This document shows, piece after piece, positions 1-7,102 of a stretch of DNA of 15,543 nucleotides. The notes under the pieces are model-generated. The model worked only from the letters and a program-made list of their open reading frames with translations. It did not search any database and had not been told where the DNA came from. Made by a program: the position numbers and the translations under genes. Positions within the stretch are counted from its first letter, which is position 1. Each line of letters begins with the position of its first letter. The DNA comes from Faecalitalea sp. UBA4312 (GTDB taxonomy: Bacteria; Bacillota_I; Bacilli_A; Erysipelotrichales; Erysipelotrichaceae): contig DGUK01000002.1 of the NCBI GenBank assembly GCA_002394635.1, forward strand, positions 1 to 15,543. The letters are read 5' to 3'.

Positions 1-863
1 TTTAACAGCTTTTGTCCCTGCGCATTCATTCCCAAAGGGATCAGCTGATGAAAATGCTTCTCTTTCATCGCATCCTTTTTGATCTGTAGAAGGATCATCA
101 TGCATGTTCTTCGGATCCTGGCTCTGGAATAGCTCTTTGTCACACATGCTTGAAGAAAGTCTTCCCATGTATTCTTTTCCTTTGCGAAATGGATCAGACG
201 GGCCTCGATGCCTTCCGTAACGAGATGAAACCGCTGCAGATCTTCCCGGTCTGTCAATAATAGAGCATTTCTTAAAAATGGATAATAAGAATTCCAGTTC
301 TGATCCTTCAGGAAAACAGGGTCTTTTATGTCCCCATCCAGTATTTTTTTTCGTAGGGATGTAGCGCTTTCATACTGGGGTTGTCTTTGAAAGAGAACCG
401 GTTGAATCTTATATTTTTGACATAATTGAATGTATTCTACTGCTAATATATCGTTGGGTCTCAAATCCATTTGTTTATTAACAGCTAAACTCTTCGAGGC
501 ATCTTTCTGTATGTGCTTTGTCCGATCGATCATCGATTGCAGGAACAGCAAGTCATTGGACTCGGAACCAAAACATAAACCGTCAATGGGGATACAGGCC
601 AGAGACTCCATGGCATGTTGCGCAAAATAAGCGGCGCTTTGACAGGAAAAACAAGCTGGAAGCTCCAATACAAGATCGGCGCCCGTCTGCAAAGCCAACC
701 TGGTTTTATCAGCCGGCAGCAGGATACTTGGAAGACCTCTTTGTGTAAAATACGATGAGGTGATGACAACCAGCGCATCACATTGTTGTTTGGCCTGGCG
801 GATCAAATATTGATGTCCTTTGTGAAAAGGATTGAATTCTGCAATAATTCCATAGACTTTCAT
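1..863 (-). CDS. tmcAL: tRNA(Met) cytidine acetate ligase TmcAL (YlbM family), C-terminus beyond the left edge
   Basis: TmcAL makes N4-acetylcytidine at the wobble position of elongator tRNA-Met from acetate and ATP (family knowledge). Reading leftward from the ATG at 863-861 the frame stays open for 287 codons to the window edge; the family is usually about 380-420 residues, so roughly the last quarter is missing. Visible signatures are the N-terminal nucleotidyltransferase motif IIAEFNPFHKGHQYLI (residues 6-21), then YFTQRGLPS, DKTRLALQTGADLVLELP, FGSESND, RPNDILAVEYI, a SATSLRKKI segment and the basic SYSRARIRRTC stretch near the edge. The start is fixed because the HxGH nucleotidyltransferase fold begins at residue 3. 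No Shine-Dalgarno lies upstream of this ATG, unlike its neighbours. It is divergent from pyk. Family assignment is firm. Confidence 0.92.
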   Translation of the reverse strand, partial: MKVYGIIAEFNPFHKGHQYLIRQAKQQCDALVVITSSYFTQRGLPSILLPADKTRLALQTGADLVLELPACFSCQSAAYFAQHAMESLACIPIDGLCFGSESNDLLFLQSMIDRTKHIQKDASKSLAVNKQMDLRPNDILAVEYIQLCQKYKIQPVLFQRQPQYESATSLRKKILDGDIKDPVFLKDQNWNSYYPFLRNALLLTDREDLQRFHLVTEGIEARLIHFAKEKNTWEDFLQACVTKSYSRARIRRTCMMILLQIKKDAMKEKHFHQLIPLGMNAQGQKLL

Positions 864-869
864 AAATCT

Positions 870-900
870 AGTGTAACACAATTGTGCAAAGATATATCAA
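870..900 (-). promoter_or_regulatory. Putative tmcAL promoter, possibly giving a leaderless mRNA
   Basis: On the minus strand TACACT (875-870) is preceded by TGT, forming an extended -10. A TTGATA (900-895) lies 19 bases upstream as a loose -35. Only six bases (AGATTT) separate the -10 from the tmcAL ATG, so transcription would begin at or next to the start codon. A 10-bp palindrome, CACAATTGTG (877-886), sits in the spacer. Confidence 0.45.
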
Positions 901-906
901 TTAAAC

Positions 907-935
907 TTGTTCCTGAAAAGTATTAGTAGTAAAAT
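907..935 (+). promoter_or_regulatory. Predicted sigma-A promoter of pyk
   Basis: TTGTTC (907-912), a 17-base spacer and TAAAAT (930-935) predict a start near 942. It stands back to back with the tmcAL promoter. Confidence 0.65.
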
Positions 936-943
936 ATAGTGGA

Positions 944-975
944 TTTCTGCATTTTTAAATAAATGAATGCAGAAA
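944..975 (+). other. Perfect inverted repeat at the 5' end of the pyk leader
   Basis: TTTCTGCATT (944-953) and AATGCAGAAA (966-975) are exact reverse complements separated by 12 bases. The repeat starts about two bases after the predicted transcription start and ends directly against the ribosome site GAGGGAGGA (976-984). It could be a 5'-terminal mRNA hairpin or a DNA operator; arm centres are 22 bp apart, about two helical turns. Confidence 0.7.
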
Positions 976-988
976 GAGGGAGGAAACA

Positions 989-2404
989 ATGAGAAAAACA
1001 AAAATTATATGTACGTTGGGACCATCAACGGAAGATGAAGAAACCTTACGTAAATTAATTCATGCGGGGATGAATGTGGCTCGTTTTAACTTTTCACATG
1101 GTACCCACGAACAACATAAAGACAAGTTTAAAAAAATTATAAAGTTACGCAGAGAAATGGATAAACCTATTGCGACATTATTAGATACAAAAGGACCGGA
1201 AATTCGTTGTCAGGATTTTGAAAACGGAAAAGTTGAATTAGAGGAGGGCCAGACCTTTACTTTGACGACTCGTGAAATAATGGGAAATAAAGATATCGTA
1301 TCGGTTACATATAAAAATCTTCCAAACGATGTTGAAGCGGGGGGAACGATCTTGATCGATGATGGCTTGATTGAATTGATGATCGACAGTATTGAAGACA
1401 CGGAAATTATCTGTACGGTGATCAACGGTGGAGAAGTATCCAACCATAAAGGAATCAATGTACCAAACACTGATCTTTCTATGCCATTTATCAGTGAGAA
1501 GGATCGGAAAGATATCGAATTCGGTTGTGATTTAGGATTTGAATTTATTGCGGCGTCTTTTACACGGACTGCTGCAGATATCGAAGAGATACGAGCCATC
1601 TTAAACAAGAAACAGAGCCGTATGCAGATCATTGCCAAAATTGAGAGTATTCAAGGTGTCAACAATATTGAAGAAATCTTGCAGGTGGCAGATGGCGTTA
1701 TGGTAGCCAGAGGAGACTTGGGTGTAGAGGTTCCTCTAGAGGATGTGCCTATTCTGCAAAAGAAGATCATTCGTCAGGCAGATTCCATGGGGAAAATCGT
1801 AGTGACTGCTACCCAGATGCTGGATTCCATGATCCACCATCCTAGACCTACGCGTGCAGAAGCAACCGATGTAGCCAATGCTATATATGATGGAACTACA
1901 GCTATCATGCTTTCCGGGGAAACAGCTGCCGGACAATACCCGATTGAAGCTGTAAAAACCATGGATCGCATTGCCTGCAGAGCTGAATCATCCATCGACT
2001 ACAAAAGAAGGATCCTGCAATCCATTACCGGTGAATGCGTAGATATTACAACGGCTATCAGTCATGCGACATGTACAGTGGCAGAGGATGTATGTGCCAA
2101 AGCCGTTATCGTGGTAACGATTTCCGGCTTTACGGCAAGGCAGATTTCTCATTATCGGCCAACCTGCCCGATTGTAGCTTGCTCGATCCGCGAATCGACA
2201 GCAGCGCAGATGAATTTACTGTTTGATGTCCAACCGTTATTGATTCCATTGGAAGATAAGGAAGAACTGCTGTTCAGCGCTGCTATTTCCGCTGCCAAAA
2301 AAGCCGGGTATGTAGAAAAAGGAGATAAAGTTGTTCTTTCTGCCGGGGTTCCTTTAGGATGTTCGGGAAACACGAATATGATTCGTGTAATGGAAGTAGA
2401 ATAA
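989..2404 (+). CDS. pyk: Pyruvate kinase
   Basis: This cytosolic enzyme converts phosphoenolpyruvate and ADP to pyruvate and ATP, the last step of glycolysis. The 471-residue protein opens with RKTKIICTLGPST and carries the usual active-site residues: R32, N34 and S36 in NVARFNFSHG, D66-T67 in LLDTKGPEIR, then MVARGDLGVE, VTATQMLDSM and the nucleotide/substrate loop PTRAEATDVANAIYDGT followed by SGETAAGQYP. The length matches E. coli PykF; the extra C-terminal phosphohistidine-like domain of Bacillus pyruvate kinases is absent. The ATG has the site GGGAGG five bases upstream. It has its own promoter and a 5' inverted repeat. Nothing suggests a shared operon with yceD, which has its own strong promoter. 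Confidence 0.97.
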   Translation: MRKTKIICTLGPSTEDEETLRKLIHAGMNVARFNFSHGTHEQHKDKFKKIIKLRREMDKPIATLLDTKGPEIRCQDFENGKVELEEGQTFTLTTREIMGNKDIVSVTYKNLPNDVEAGGTILIDDGLIELMIDSIEDTEIICTVINGGEVSNHKGINVPNTDLSMPFISEKDRKDIEFGCDLGFEFIAASFTRTAADIEEIRAILNKKQSRMQIIAKIESIQGVNNIEEILQVADGVMVARGDLGVEVPLEDVPILQKKIIRQADSMGKIVVTATQMLDSMIHHPRPTRAEATDVANAIYDGTTAIMLSGETAAGQYPIEAVKTMDRIACRAESSIDYKRRILQSITGECVDITTAISHATCTVAEDVCAKAVIVVTISGFTARQISHYRPTCPIVACSIRESTAAQMNLLFDVQPLLIPLEDKEELLFSAAISAAKKAGYVEKGDKVVLSAGVPLGCSGNTNMIRVMEVE

Positions 2405-2441
2405 AGCGTTTTATCATTAGAGGAAAGGCGAAAAAAGTTAA

Positions 2442-2470
2442 AAGAACGGTATAAACCAGTTCTTCTATTA
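2442..2470 (+). terminator. Weak candidate terminator after pyk
   Basis: AAGAACGG (2442-2449) can pair with CC-A-GTTCTT (2456-2464) around a TATAAA loop with one bulged A. The following tract (CTATTATT) is only partly U-rich, so termination may be inefficient. Confidence 0.4.
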
Positions 2471-2499
2471 TTGACATTCGTCATAGCTTTTATTATAAT
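2471..2499 (+). promoter_or_regulatory. Perfect-consensus sigma-A promoter of yceD-rpmF
   Basis: TTGACA (2471-2476), exactly 17 bases, then TATAAT (2494-2499). Every position matches consensus, as expected for a ribosomal protein operon. The start should fall near 2506. Confidence 0.9.
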
Positions 2500-2525
2500 A
2501 TCAAATGCGACATGAGGTGAAGATC

Positions 2526-3041
2526 GTGAAATTTACGAAAACAGATTTCTGTCAATCCAGAAATGGAGTCATTACAATTGATGAATACCTTGCGATTGAA
2601 GAAAACGATCTGCTTCATCATACTCAAGTCAAGTCCATTCCAGAAGTGCATGTTACCGGCACTTTACAGTTTGACGGAACTGCTTTAGTATTTTCGGATT
2701 TGGAAATGGACGGTGTGATGATCGTTCCGGATTCTATTACTTCAGAAGATATTGAAGTGGTATTTGACACTGAGTCGCAATCAACGTATTCTTTTGTTTC
2801 CTTGGATAGATTGGAGACAGAAGATGATGAAATCATTGTGGTAAAAAGAGATACACTGGATCTCAATCCTGAAATTTTCCAGGCCGTACTTCTGGAAGCG
2901 CCGATGAGCATAACGAAGCTGTCACGGGATCAATATCCTAAGGGGGATGGCTGGCAGCTGATTTCAGATCAGGATGATAGAGAAGAAGAAATCGATCCAC
3001 GATGGGCAAAGTTAAGTGAATTCAAACTGGATGATGACTAG
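2526..3041 (+). CDS. yceD: YceD/DUF177 family protein (23S rRNA accumulation-associated)
   Basis: DUF177 proteins are conserved just upstream of rpmF in bacteria and affect 23S rRNA accumulation; the biochemical role is unclear. The 171-residue product is very acidic. It has the family pattern [14 protein letters not shown] (residues ~43-56), [11 protein letters not shown], a [20 protein letters not shown] core (~117-136) and the typical C-terminal DPRWAKL. I chose the GTG at 2526 because AGGTG (2515-2519) sits six bases upstream. An in-frame ATG at 2505 coincides with the predicted transcription start near 2506 and has no ribosome site, so it cannot be used from this promoter. The stop is 11 bases before rpmF, so the two are one operon. 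Confidence 0.9.
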   Translation: MKFTKTDFCQSRNGVITIDEYLAIEENDLLHHTQVKSIPEVHVTGTLQFDGTALVFSDLEMDGVMIVPDSITSEDIEVVFDTESQSTYSFVSLDRLETEDDEIIVVKRDTLDLNPEIFQAVLLEAPMSITKLSRDQYPKGDGWQLISDQDDREEEIDPRWAKLSEFKLDDD

Positions 3042-3052
3042 GAGGTGCTAGA

Positions 3053-3223
3053 ATGGCTGTACAACAGAGAAGAGGATCAAAAACACGTAAGAATAAACGT
3101 AGAACTCACTACAAGATTGCAGGACCTACTTTAACTCGCTGTCCTAACTGCGGTGAATATAAAGTGGCTCACAAAATGTGCTCTTGTGGAGAATACAACG
3201 GCAGACAAGTTGTCGAAAAGTAA
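3053..3223 (+). CDS. rpmF: 50S ribosomal protein L32, zinc-ribbon form
   Basis: L32 is a small component of the large ribosomal subunit. The 56-residue protein starts [19 protein letters not shown], the standard basic N-terminus. It carries a complete four-cysteine zinc ribbon: C30 and C33 in RCPNCGEY, C43 and C45 in MCSCGEY. It is therefore the zinc-binding (C+) paralogue type rather than a cysteine-less form. The ribosome site AGGAGG overlaps and follows the yceD stop, and a strong terminator follows. Expression is from the consensus promoter ahead of yceD. Confidence 0.97.
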   Translation: MAVQQRRGSKTRKNKRRTHYKIAGPTLTRCPNCGEYKVAHKMCSCGEYNGRQVVEK

Positions 3224-3235
3224 ACGTGGAGATAA

Positions 3236-3286
3236 AAATCGTAATTTGGATCCTTCAGAAAGGATTTAACATTGCGGTTTTTTTTT
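3236..3286 (+). terminator. Rho-independent terminator of yceD-rpmF
   Basis: AAATCGTAA (3236-3244) pairs with TTGCGGTTT (3272-3280), allowing G-U pairs. An inner hairpin ATCCTT-CAG-AAAGGAT (3249-3264) lies inside, and nine Ts (3278-3286) follow. Confidence 0.8.
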
Positions 3287-3300
3287 ACTGCATTTATAAT
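3272..3300 (+). promoter_or_regulatory. Putative promoter of the CPBP-like gene, embedded in the terminator
   Basis: TTGCGG (3272-3277), a 17-base spacer made largely of the terminator T-tract, and TATAAT (3295-3300). The -35 is the distal arm of the rpmF terminator stem. Confidence 0.55.
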
Positions 3301-3326
3301 AATTGTAGGAATTTTGAGGGATGATT

Positions 3327-4118
3327 ATGAATAAGACATACCGTAATATGATTATTTATGTCGTAATGGTTTACTTACTTACGACAGTATTATCAATCGT
3401 ATCCAACCATTTTTCATTAGATCAAACACCAGTTACGACCATTATTATGGCTATTGCGTATTTGATACCGGCCGGTGTCGCCTTTTTTCTATTGAAGAAG
3501 GAACGGCCGAAAGCCAGTCCGCAGGCACTGATTGGTCTGAAGAAAGAAGGCCTTTTACCTTATGGCCTTTGTGTCGTATTTGTGTTGTTGCATTTCGGAT
3601 GTAACGGACTGTTCGGAAATATAAAAACGTACGGAGGTTTTTTACAACTGTTGCCTGAGATTCCGTATGCTTTGGTATTTGGCGGATTGGCTGAAATTGG
3701 ATGGAGACGTTATCTGCAGCCTAAATTGTTTCGGGCTTTAGGATATGCGGATCTATGGTTCGTATTGATTTTTTTGACATTGATCGTAGTATGCTGGTAC
3801 ATTCCGGTATATAGCGTACCTTGGTGCCGTCCGTTCGGAATGAACTGGTTTTTGATTCTTTTACTTCTAACAGGTAATACGTTTATGCTGGCAGCAATCC
3901 GCATGAGCAGCAAGGGAGCCATCCCTTGTATTCTTGCGCAGACCTTGTTTATGGGAGTTAACCAGGTATGGATGGTTTCCAATCATTGGCTGGCCGTAGC
4001 TTTCATTTCGATTCTGGAGGTGGCGGCTTCCTTTGGATGCATGGTGTATATCTTTACAAACAAGAAGAAAAAGAAAACAATGAAGGAACCGGAAATAAAA
4101 ACTGATATATCCATTTAG
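3327..4118 (+). CDS. CPBP-family-like polytopic membrane protein with degraded catalytic motifs
   Basis: CPBP/ABI proteins are membrane-embedded proteins, some of them CAAX-type glutamyl proteases. This 263-residue product has about eight hydrophobic segments (around 7-26, 35-56, 77-95, 108-122, 142-161, 173-191, 199-218, 222-243) and a Lys-rich cytosolic tail. The line LAEIGWRRYLQPKL (121-134) matches the motif normally written EExxWRG; here the first Glu is Ala122 while Glu123 and Arg127 remain. The second motif, normally WH-P, reads WYIP (158-161), His to Tyr. The third, normally an intramembrane His, reads LAQTLF with Gln205. It is probably catalytically inactive. The ATG at 3327 is chosen because GAGGG (3316-3320) is six bases away; an ATG at 3321 abuts it. 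Its physiological role is unknown. Confidence 0.7.
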   Translation: MNKTYRNMIIYVVMVYLLTTVLSIVSNHFSLDQTPVTTIIMAIAYLIPAGVAFFLLKKERPKASPQALIGLKKEGLLPYGLCVVFVLLHFGCNGLFGNIKTYGGFLQLLPEIPYALVFGGLAEIGWRRYLQPKLFRALGYADLWFVLIFLTLIVVCWYIPVYSVPWCRPFGMNWFLILLLLTGNTFMLAAIRMSSKGAIPCILAQTLFMGVNQVWMVSNHWLAVAFISILEVAASFGCMVYIFTNKKKKKTMKEPEIKTDISI

Positions 4119-4136
4119 GATATACCAGTTTTTTTA
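4098..4136. terminator. Bidirectional terminator between convergent genes
   Basis: AAAACTG-A-TATATCC (4098-4112) pairs with GGATATA-C-CAGTTTT (4118-4132) around ATTTA, with one A/C mismatch. Ts follow on the plus strand and the A-run gives Ts on the minus strand. The stop codon TAG (4116-4118) of the upstream gene lies in the loop and first stem base. Confidence 0.8.
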
Positions 4137-4151
4137 TGCTGTATCATATAA

Positions 4152-5261
4152 TCATTTTTCAAAAGGGAAAATGTAGTCTAGATGATAATAATCTCGAACG
4201 GCCTTAAAATCATCTTGTACACCTTGTCCCATCGGAACTCCTTTATCTTTTCGAATCTGCCATACATCCCATTCTTTTTCTCCGGCTGTATAGATCCGTT
4301 TTTGACCAGGTGCTTTTTGCGAATTACGTAAACCACGCAGAATATCCCCGGTGGTCTTCTTGAAGGTTTCCAATCCCATAAAGAATTCCGGATCGATCAC
4401 AATAAAGAAGTGGCCTAAGTGGTATGGACGTTTGTTTCCATCTTTATCTTTATTTGTCAGATCCTTCATAAACAGACCGCCCGTTAAAGCAGCAGAGAGG
4501 ATCTCTACAACAGCTGCATATCCGTAGCCTTTGTAGCCTGCCATTTCTTCACCGATGCCTCCCAGAGGTGTCAAGGCAGCTGTTCCTTCCACGAGCGCTT
4601 TCAGAATTTCATTGGAGTCTGTCAACGCCGAACCATCATGGGCAATAACCATCCCTTTTGGGGTATCTTTGCCGCTGCGGGCATAATATTCGATCTTTCC
4701 TCGTTGAACGATGGAAGTGGCACAGTCGAGAATAAAGTCAAACTCTTCATCCGTAGGAAAAGCGAAAGTGAGTGGGTTGGTACCCATCATGTTTTCCACG
4801 CCAAAGGTGGGGGCAATCGATGCTCGTGCGTTTGTTCCTGTTATGCCGATCAGTCCTTGTTTAGAAGCCATGGTTGCCCAATAACCAGCAATACCATAAT
4901 GAGAAGAATTACGAATAGCACCCATTGCTAACCCATAGGTCTTAGCTTTTTCAATCAATGTTTTCATCATGTGATAGCTGGCGACCATGCCCATGCCGTC
5001 GTGGGCATCAGCAACTACTGTTGTCGGTGTTTCTTTTAGAATTTCATATTCTGTAACCGGATTGAGTATGCCTTCATTGATCCGATCAATGTAAATCGGT
5101 TTAAAACGGTTGACACCATGGCTTTCTATGCCACGACGATCACTTTCCATCAAAACATCTGCACAGATCCTTGCATCATTTTCTGGAACGCCTGCTGCCT
5201 GGAATGCATCAACTATAAAACTTTCAATAATATTCCATTGTACATATGGTCTTGTTTCCAT
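4152..5261 (-). CDS. Ldh2-family NAD(P)-dependent oxidoreductase (malate/L-lactate/ureidoglycolate dehydrogenase type)
   Basis: Members of this family (PF02615, distinct from classical Rossmann lactate/malate dehydrogenases) oxidise 2-hydroxy acids with NAD(P). The 369-residue length is typical. Visible motifs are DRRGIESHGVNRF with S47-H48-G49, NSSHYGIAGYWA with H121, the cofactor-site GTNPLTFAFPT (160-170), LDCATSIVQRGK (178-189), and PLGGIGEEMAGYKGYGYA toward the C-terminal half. The exact substrate cannot be told from sequence. The ATG at 5261 has the strong ribosome site CGAGGAGGT (5275-5267). It is a single gene on the minus strand, divergent from rny and convergent with the CPBP-like gene. 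I saw no convincing promoter hexamer pair upstream. Confidence 0.9.
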   Translation of the reverse strand: METRPYVQWNIIESFIVDAFQAAGVPENDARICADVLMESDRRGIESHGVNRFKPIYIDRINEGILNPVTEYEILKETPTTVVADAHDGMGMVASYHMMKTLIEKAKTYGLAMGAIRNSSHYGIAGYWATMASKQGLIGITGTNARASIAPTFGVENMMGTNPLTFAFPTDEEFDFILDCATSIVQRGKIEYYARSGKDTPKGMVIAHDGSALTDSNEILKALVEGTAALTPLGGIGEEMAGYKGYGYAAVVEILSAALTGGLFMKDLTNKDKDGNKRPYHLGHFFIVIDPEFFMGLETFKKTTGDILRGLRNSQKAPGQKRIYTAGEKEWDVWQIRKDKGVPMGQGVQDDFKAVRDYYHLDYIFPFEK

Positions 5262-5299
5262 GAGATACCTCCTCGTTTATATAAGTAATTCTATCATAA

Positions 5300-5347
5300 T
5301 ATGAATGAATAAGGATATAATGTTTTAAAAAACGCATAACATTCATA
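5300..5347. repeat. Inverted repeat in the divergent dehydrogenase/rny intergenic region
   Basis: TATGAATG (5300-5307) and CATTCATA (5340-5347) are reverse complements 32 bases apart. An inner AATGTT (5319-5324) can alternatively pair with AACATT (5338-5343), which overlaps the outer right arm. The 202-base gap (5262-5463) otherwise holds the rny promoter and a short GGTGT-T7-ACACC repeat (5374-5390). An operator for the dehydrogenase gene is possible but unproven. Confidence 0.4.
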
Positions 5348-5407
5348 ATTGCTTTTGTGGCTTATGGTATTGTGGTGTTTTTTTTACACCTTTATCATTT
5401 ACTTTGT

Positions 5408-5436
5408 TTGTATCTTGACATATTTTCGTGTATAAT
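5408..5436 (+). promoter_or_regulatory. Predicted promoter of rny
   Basis: A perfect TATAAT (5431-5436) has TTGTAT (5408-5413) 17 bases upstream. A perfect TTGACA (5415-5420) also occurs but only 10 bases from the -10, too close for a normal promoter. Confidence 0.6.
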
Positions 5437-5463
5437 GAAAAGGCTGGATTTAGGAGGTGTAGT

Positions 5464-7014
5464 ATGTCCTTACTAATTATCTCTTTATCTGGAATTGCAG
5501 GGCTTGTGATTGGAATTGTAGCCATGATGGCTTATTCTAAAGCAGGTTTAAACAAAAATCAGCAGGATGCAGAGAGAATTCTAAAAGAAGCTGAGATTGA
5601 AGCGCAGTCTCGAATTAAACAGGCTGTTTTAGATGGAAAAACACAGGCGCATGAGTTGCGTGTGGAAGCTGAGAAAGACATTAAAGAACGAAAACAAGAA
5701 GTAAACAATTTGGAAAACAAGTTATTACGAAGAGAAGATAACTTGAACTTTCGTGACACAGCTTTAGGCCAAAAAGAGCGCCAAATCAATGAAAAAATGC
5801 AGAAAGTGACTGATAAACTGTCAACGCTAGATGAAAAAGAGAAAGTTTTACAGGAACAAATTGACAAGCAAATCGTAGTATTGGAAGATGTAGCGAAAAT
5901 GTCCAGTCAGGATGCAAAGGAAGAATTATTTGCGGTTGTTGAAAAACAGATGGAACAGGAAAAATACGCTTACATCAAAGACAAAGAAGAAGAAGCAAAA
6001 GAAACGGCAAATCGTAAGGCACAGGAGATCCTTGCTATGGCTATTGAAAGAATGAGCCAGCAGGAAACACAGGAACGTACCGTCAGTGTAGTAACGCTGC
6101 CTAGCGAAGAAATGAAAGGGCGGATCATCGGGCGAGAAGGTCGAAACATTCGTGCTTTTGAACAGGCAACAGGTGTTGAATTGAACATTGATGATACCCC
6201 GGATGTAATAACGATTACATGTTTCAACCCAGTTCGTCGGGAGGTTGCCCGACTTGCACTGGAGCACTTGATACGCGATGGCCGTATTCAGCCGGGCCGG
6301 ATCGAGGATGTAGTTAAGAAGTATCAGAAAGAGATTGATCAGGAAATTGTAAAAACCGGTGAAGAAGCTATCTTTAAAATGGGAATCGGAAGAATTGATC
6401 GTGATATTATTAAATTGATCGGTACATTAAAATATCGTTATTCCTATGGTCAGAATGCGTTACAGCATTCGATGGAAGTGGCCTATTTGGCCGGAGCAAT
6501 GGCTGCTGAATTAGGCTTGAACCAGCAAATTGCCAAACGTGCCGGTTTATTACATGATATCGGAAAAGCATTGAATATCGAACATGATGGTTCTCATACA
6601 GAATTAGGCTACAAGTTCTGTAAAAAACACGGAGAAAAAGAAATTGTATTAAATGCAATCCAGTCACATCATGGCGAAGTGGAGGCGCGCTTCTTGACCA
6701 GCCATTTGGTTATTGCTGCCGATACGATTAGTGCTGCTAGACCAGGTGCACGTAAAGAGAGTGCACAGGCTTATATCGATCGTCTGGAGAATTTGGAGAA
6801 GATATCCAAGAAGCATAAGGGCGTTAAAAATGCTTATGCAATTCAGGCTGGCCGCGAGATCCGTGTCATGGTCAATCCGACAGAAGTAGACGATATCGCA
6901 TGTACAAAACTGGCTCGCGATATTCGTGATCAGATTGAAAGTGAGCTGACATATCCAGGACAAATTAAAGTCAATGTCATCCGTGAAGTACGTGCTCAGG
7001 AGCTTGCCAGATAG
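5464..7014 (+). CDS. rny: Ribonuclease Y
   Basis: RNase Y is the membrane-anchored endoribonuclease that starts bulk mRNA decay in Firmicutes. The 516-residue length matches the family (about 520). Order of domains: N-terminal membrane helix (residues 2-24), long charged coiled coil (~30-200), KH domain with the GREGRN loop (223-228), HD domain with QHS (H335 region) and the H364-D365 doublet in GLLHDIGKAL, and the C-terminal VRAQELAR tail. All catalytic HD residues appear intact. The ATG at 5464 is chosen because AGGAGGTG lies just upstream; a GTG at 5428 in the same frame overlaps the promoter -10 and is excluded. Transcription is from the TATAAT at 5431. Confidence 0.97.
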   Translation: MSLLIISLSGIAGLVIGIVAMMAYSKAGLNKNQQDAERILKEAEIEAQSRIKQAVLDGKTQAHELRVEAEKDIKERKQEVNNLENKLLRREDNLNFRDTALGQKERQINEKMQKVTDKLSTLDEKEKVLQEQIDKQIVVLEDVAKMSSQDAKEELFAVVEKQMEQEKYAYIKDKEEEAKETANRKAQEILAMAIERMSQQETQERTVSVVTLPSEEMKGRIIGREGRNIRAFEQATGVELNIDDTPDVITITCFNPVRREVARLALEHLIRDGRIQPGRIEDVVKKYQKEIDQEIVKTGEEAIFKMGIGRIDRDIIKLIGTLKYRYSYGQNALQHSMEVAYLAGAMAAELGLNQQIAKRAGLLHDIGKALNIEHDGSHTELGYKFCKKHGEKEIVLNAIQSHHGEVEARFLTSHLVIAADTISAARPGARKESAQAYIDRLENLEKISKKHKGVKNAYAIQAGREIRVMVNPTEVDDIACTKLARDIRDQIESELTYPGQIKVNVIREVRAQELAR

Positions 7015-7015
7015 T

Positions 7016-7037
7016 GTAAGCCATAGCTTACTATTTT
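7016..7037 (+). terminator. Weak hairpin after rny
   Basis: GTAAGC (7016-7021) and GCTTAC (7026-7031) flank a CATA loop, followed by TATTTT. The six-base stem makes this a weak terminator; it starts two bases after the rny stop. Confidence 0.4.
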
Positions 7038-7040
7038 GAC

Positions 7041-7068
7041 TTGAAACCTTTTAGAGAATTGCTATACT
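7041..7068 (+). promoter_or_regulatory. Extended -10 promoter of the ferredoxin gene
   Basis: TTGAAA (7041-7046), 16 bases, then TATACT (7063-7068) preceded by TGC, a proper extended -10. A TTGACT at 7036 is an alternative -35 with a poor spacing of 21. Confidence 0.65.
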
Positions 7069-7102
7069 TTTCATAGGGTAAAACTAAAAGGAGGAAAAAC
7101 TA

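Noticed and set aside
518..781. Plus- and minus-strand frames within the left 800 bases
   Set aside because: They are out-of-frame shadows of tmcAL, whose own frame runs unbroken to the edge with clear family motifs.
963..992. A nine-codon reading frame ending in TGA that overlaps the pyk ATG
   Set aside because: It has no ribosome site upstream and lies inside the inverted repeat and the pyk ribosome site, so it is probably chance.
2401..2414. A cre-like catabolite-control palindrome, ATAAAGCGTTTTAT, at the pyk stop codon
   Set aside because: The AAAGCGTTTT core fits, but the outer TG/CA positions do not, and its place at the end of pyk is not a typical regulatory position.
5374..5390. GGTGT-T7-ACACC as a terminator
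   Set aside because: The T-run is in the loop rather than after the stem, the stem is only five pairs, and no gene ends nearby.
5343..5525. A minus-strand frame of 60 codons across the rny start
   Set aside because: It overlaps the rny promoter and N-terminus, has no good ribosome site, and its residues show no family pattern.
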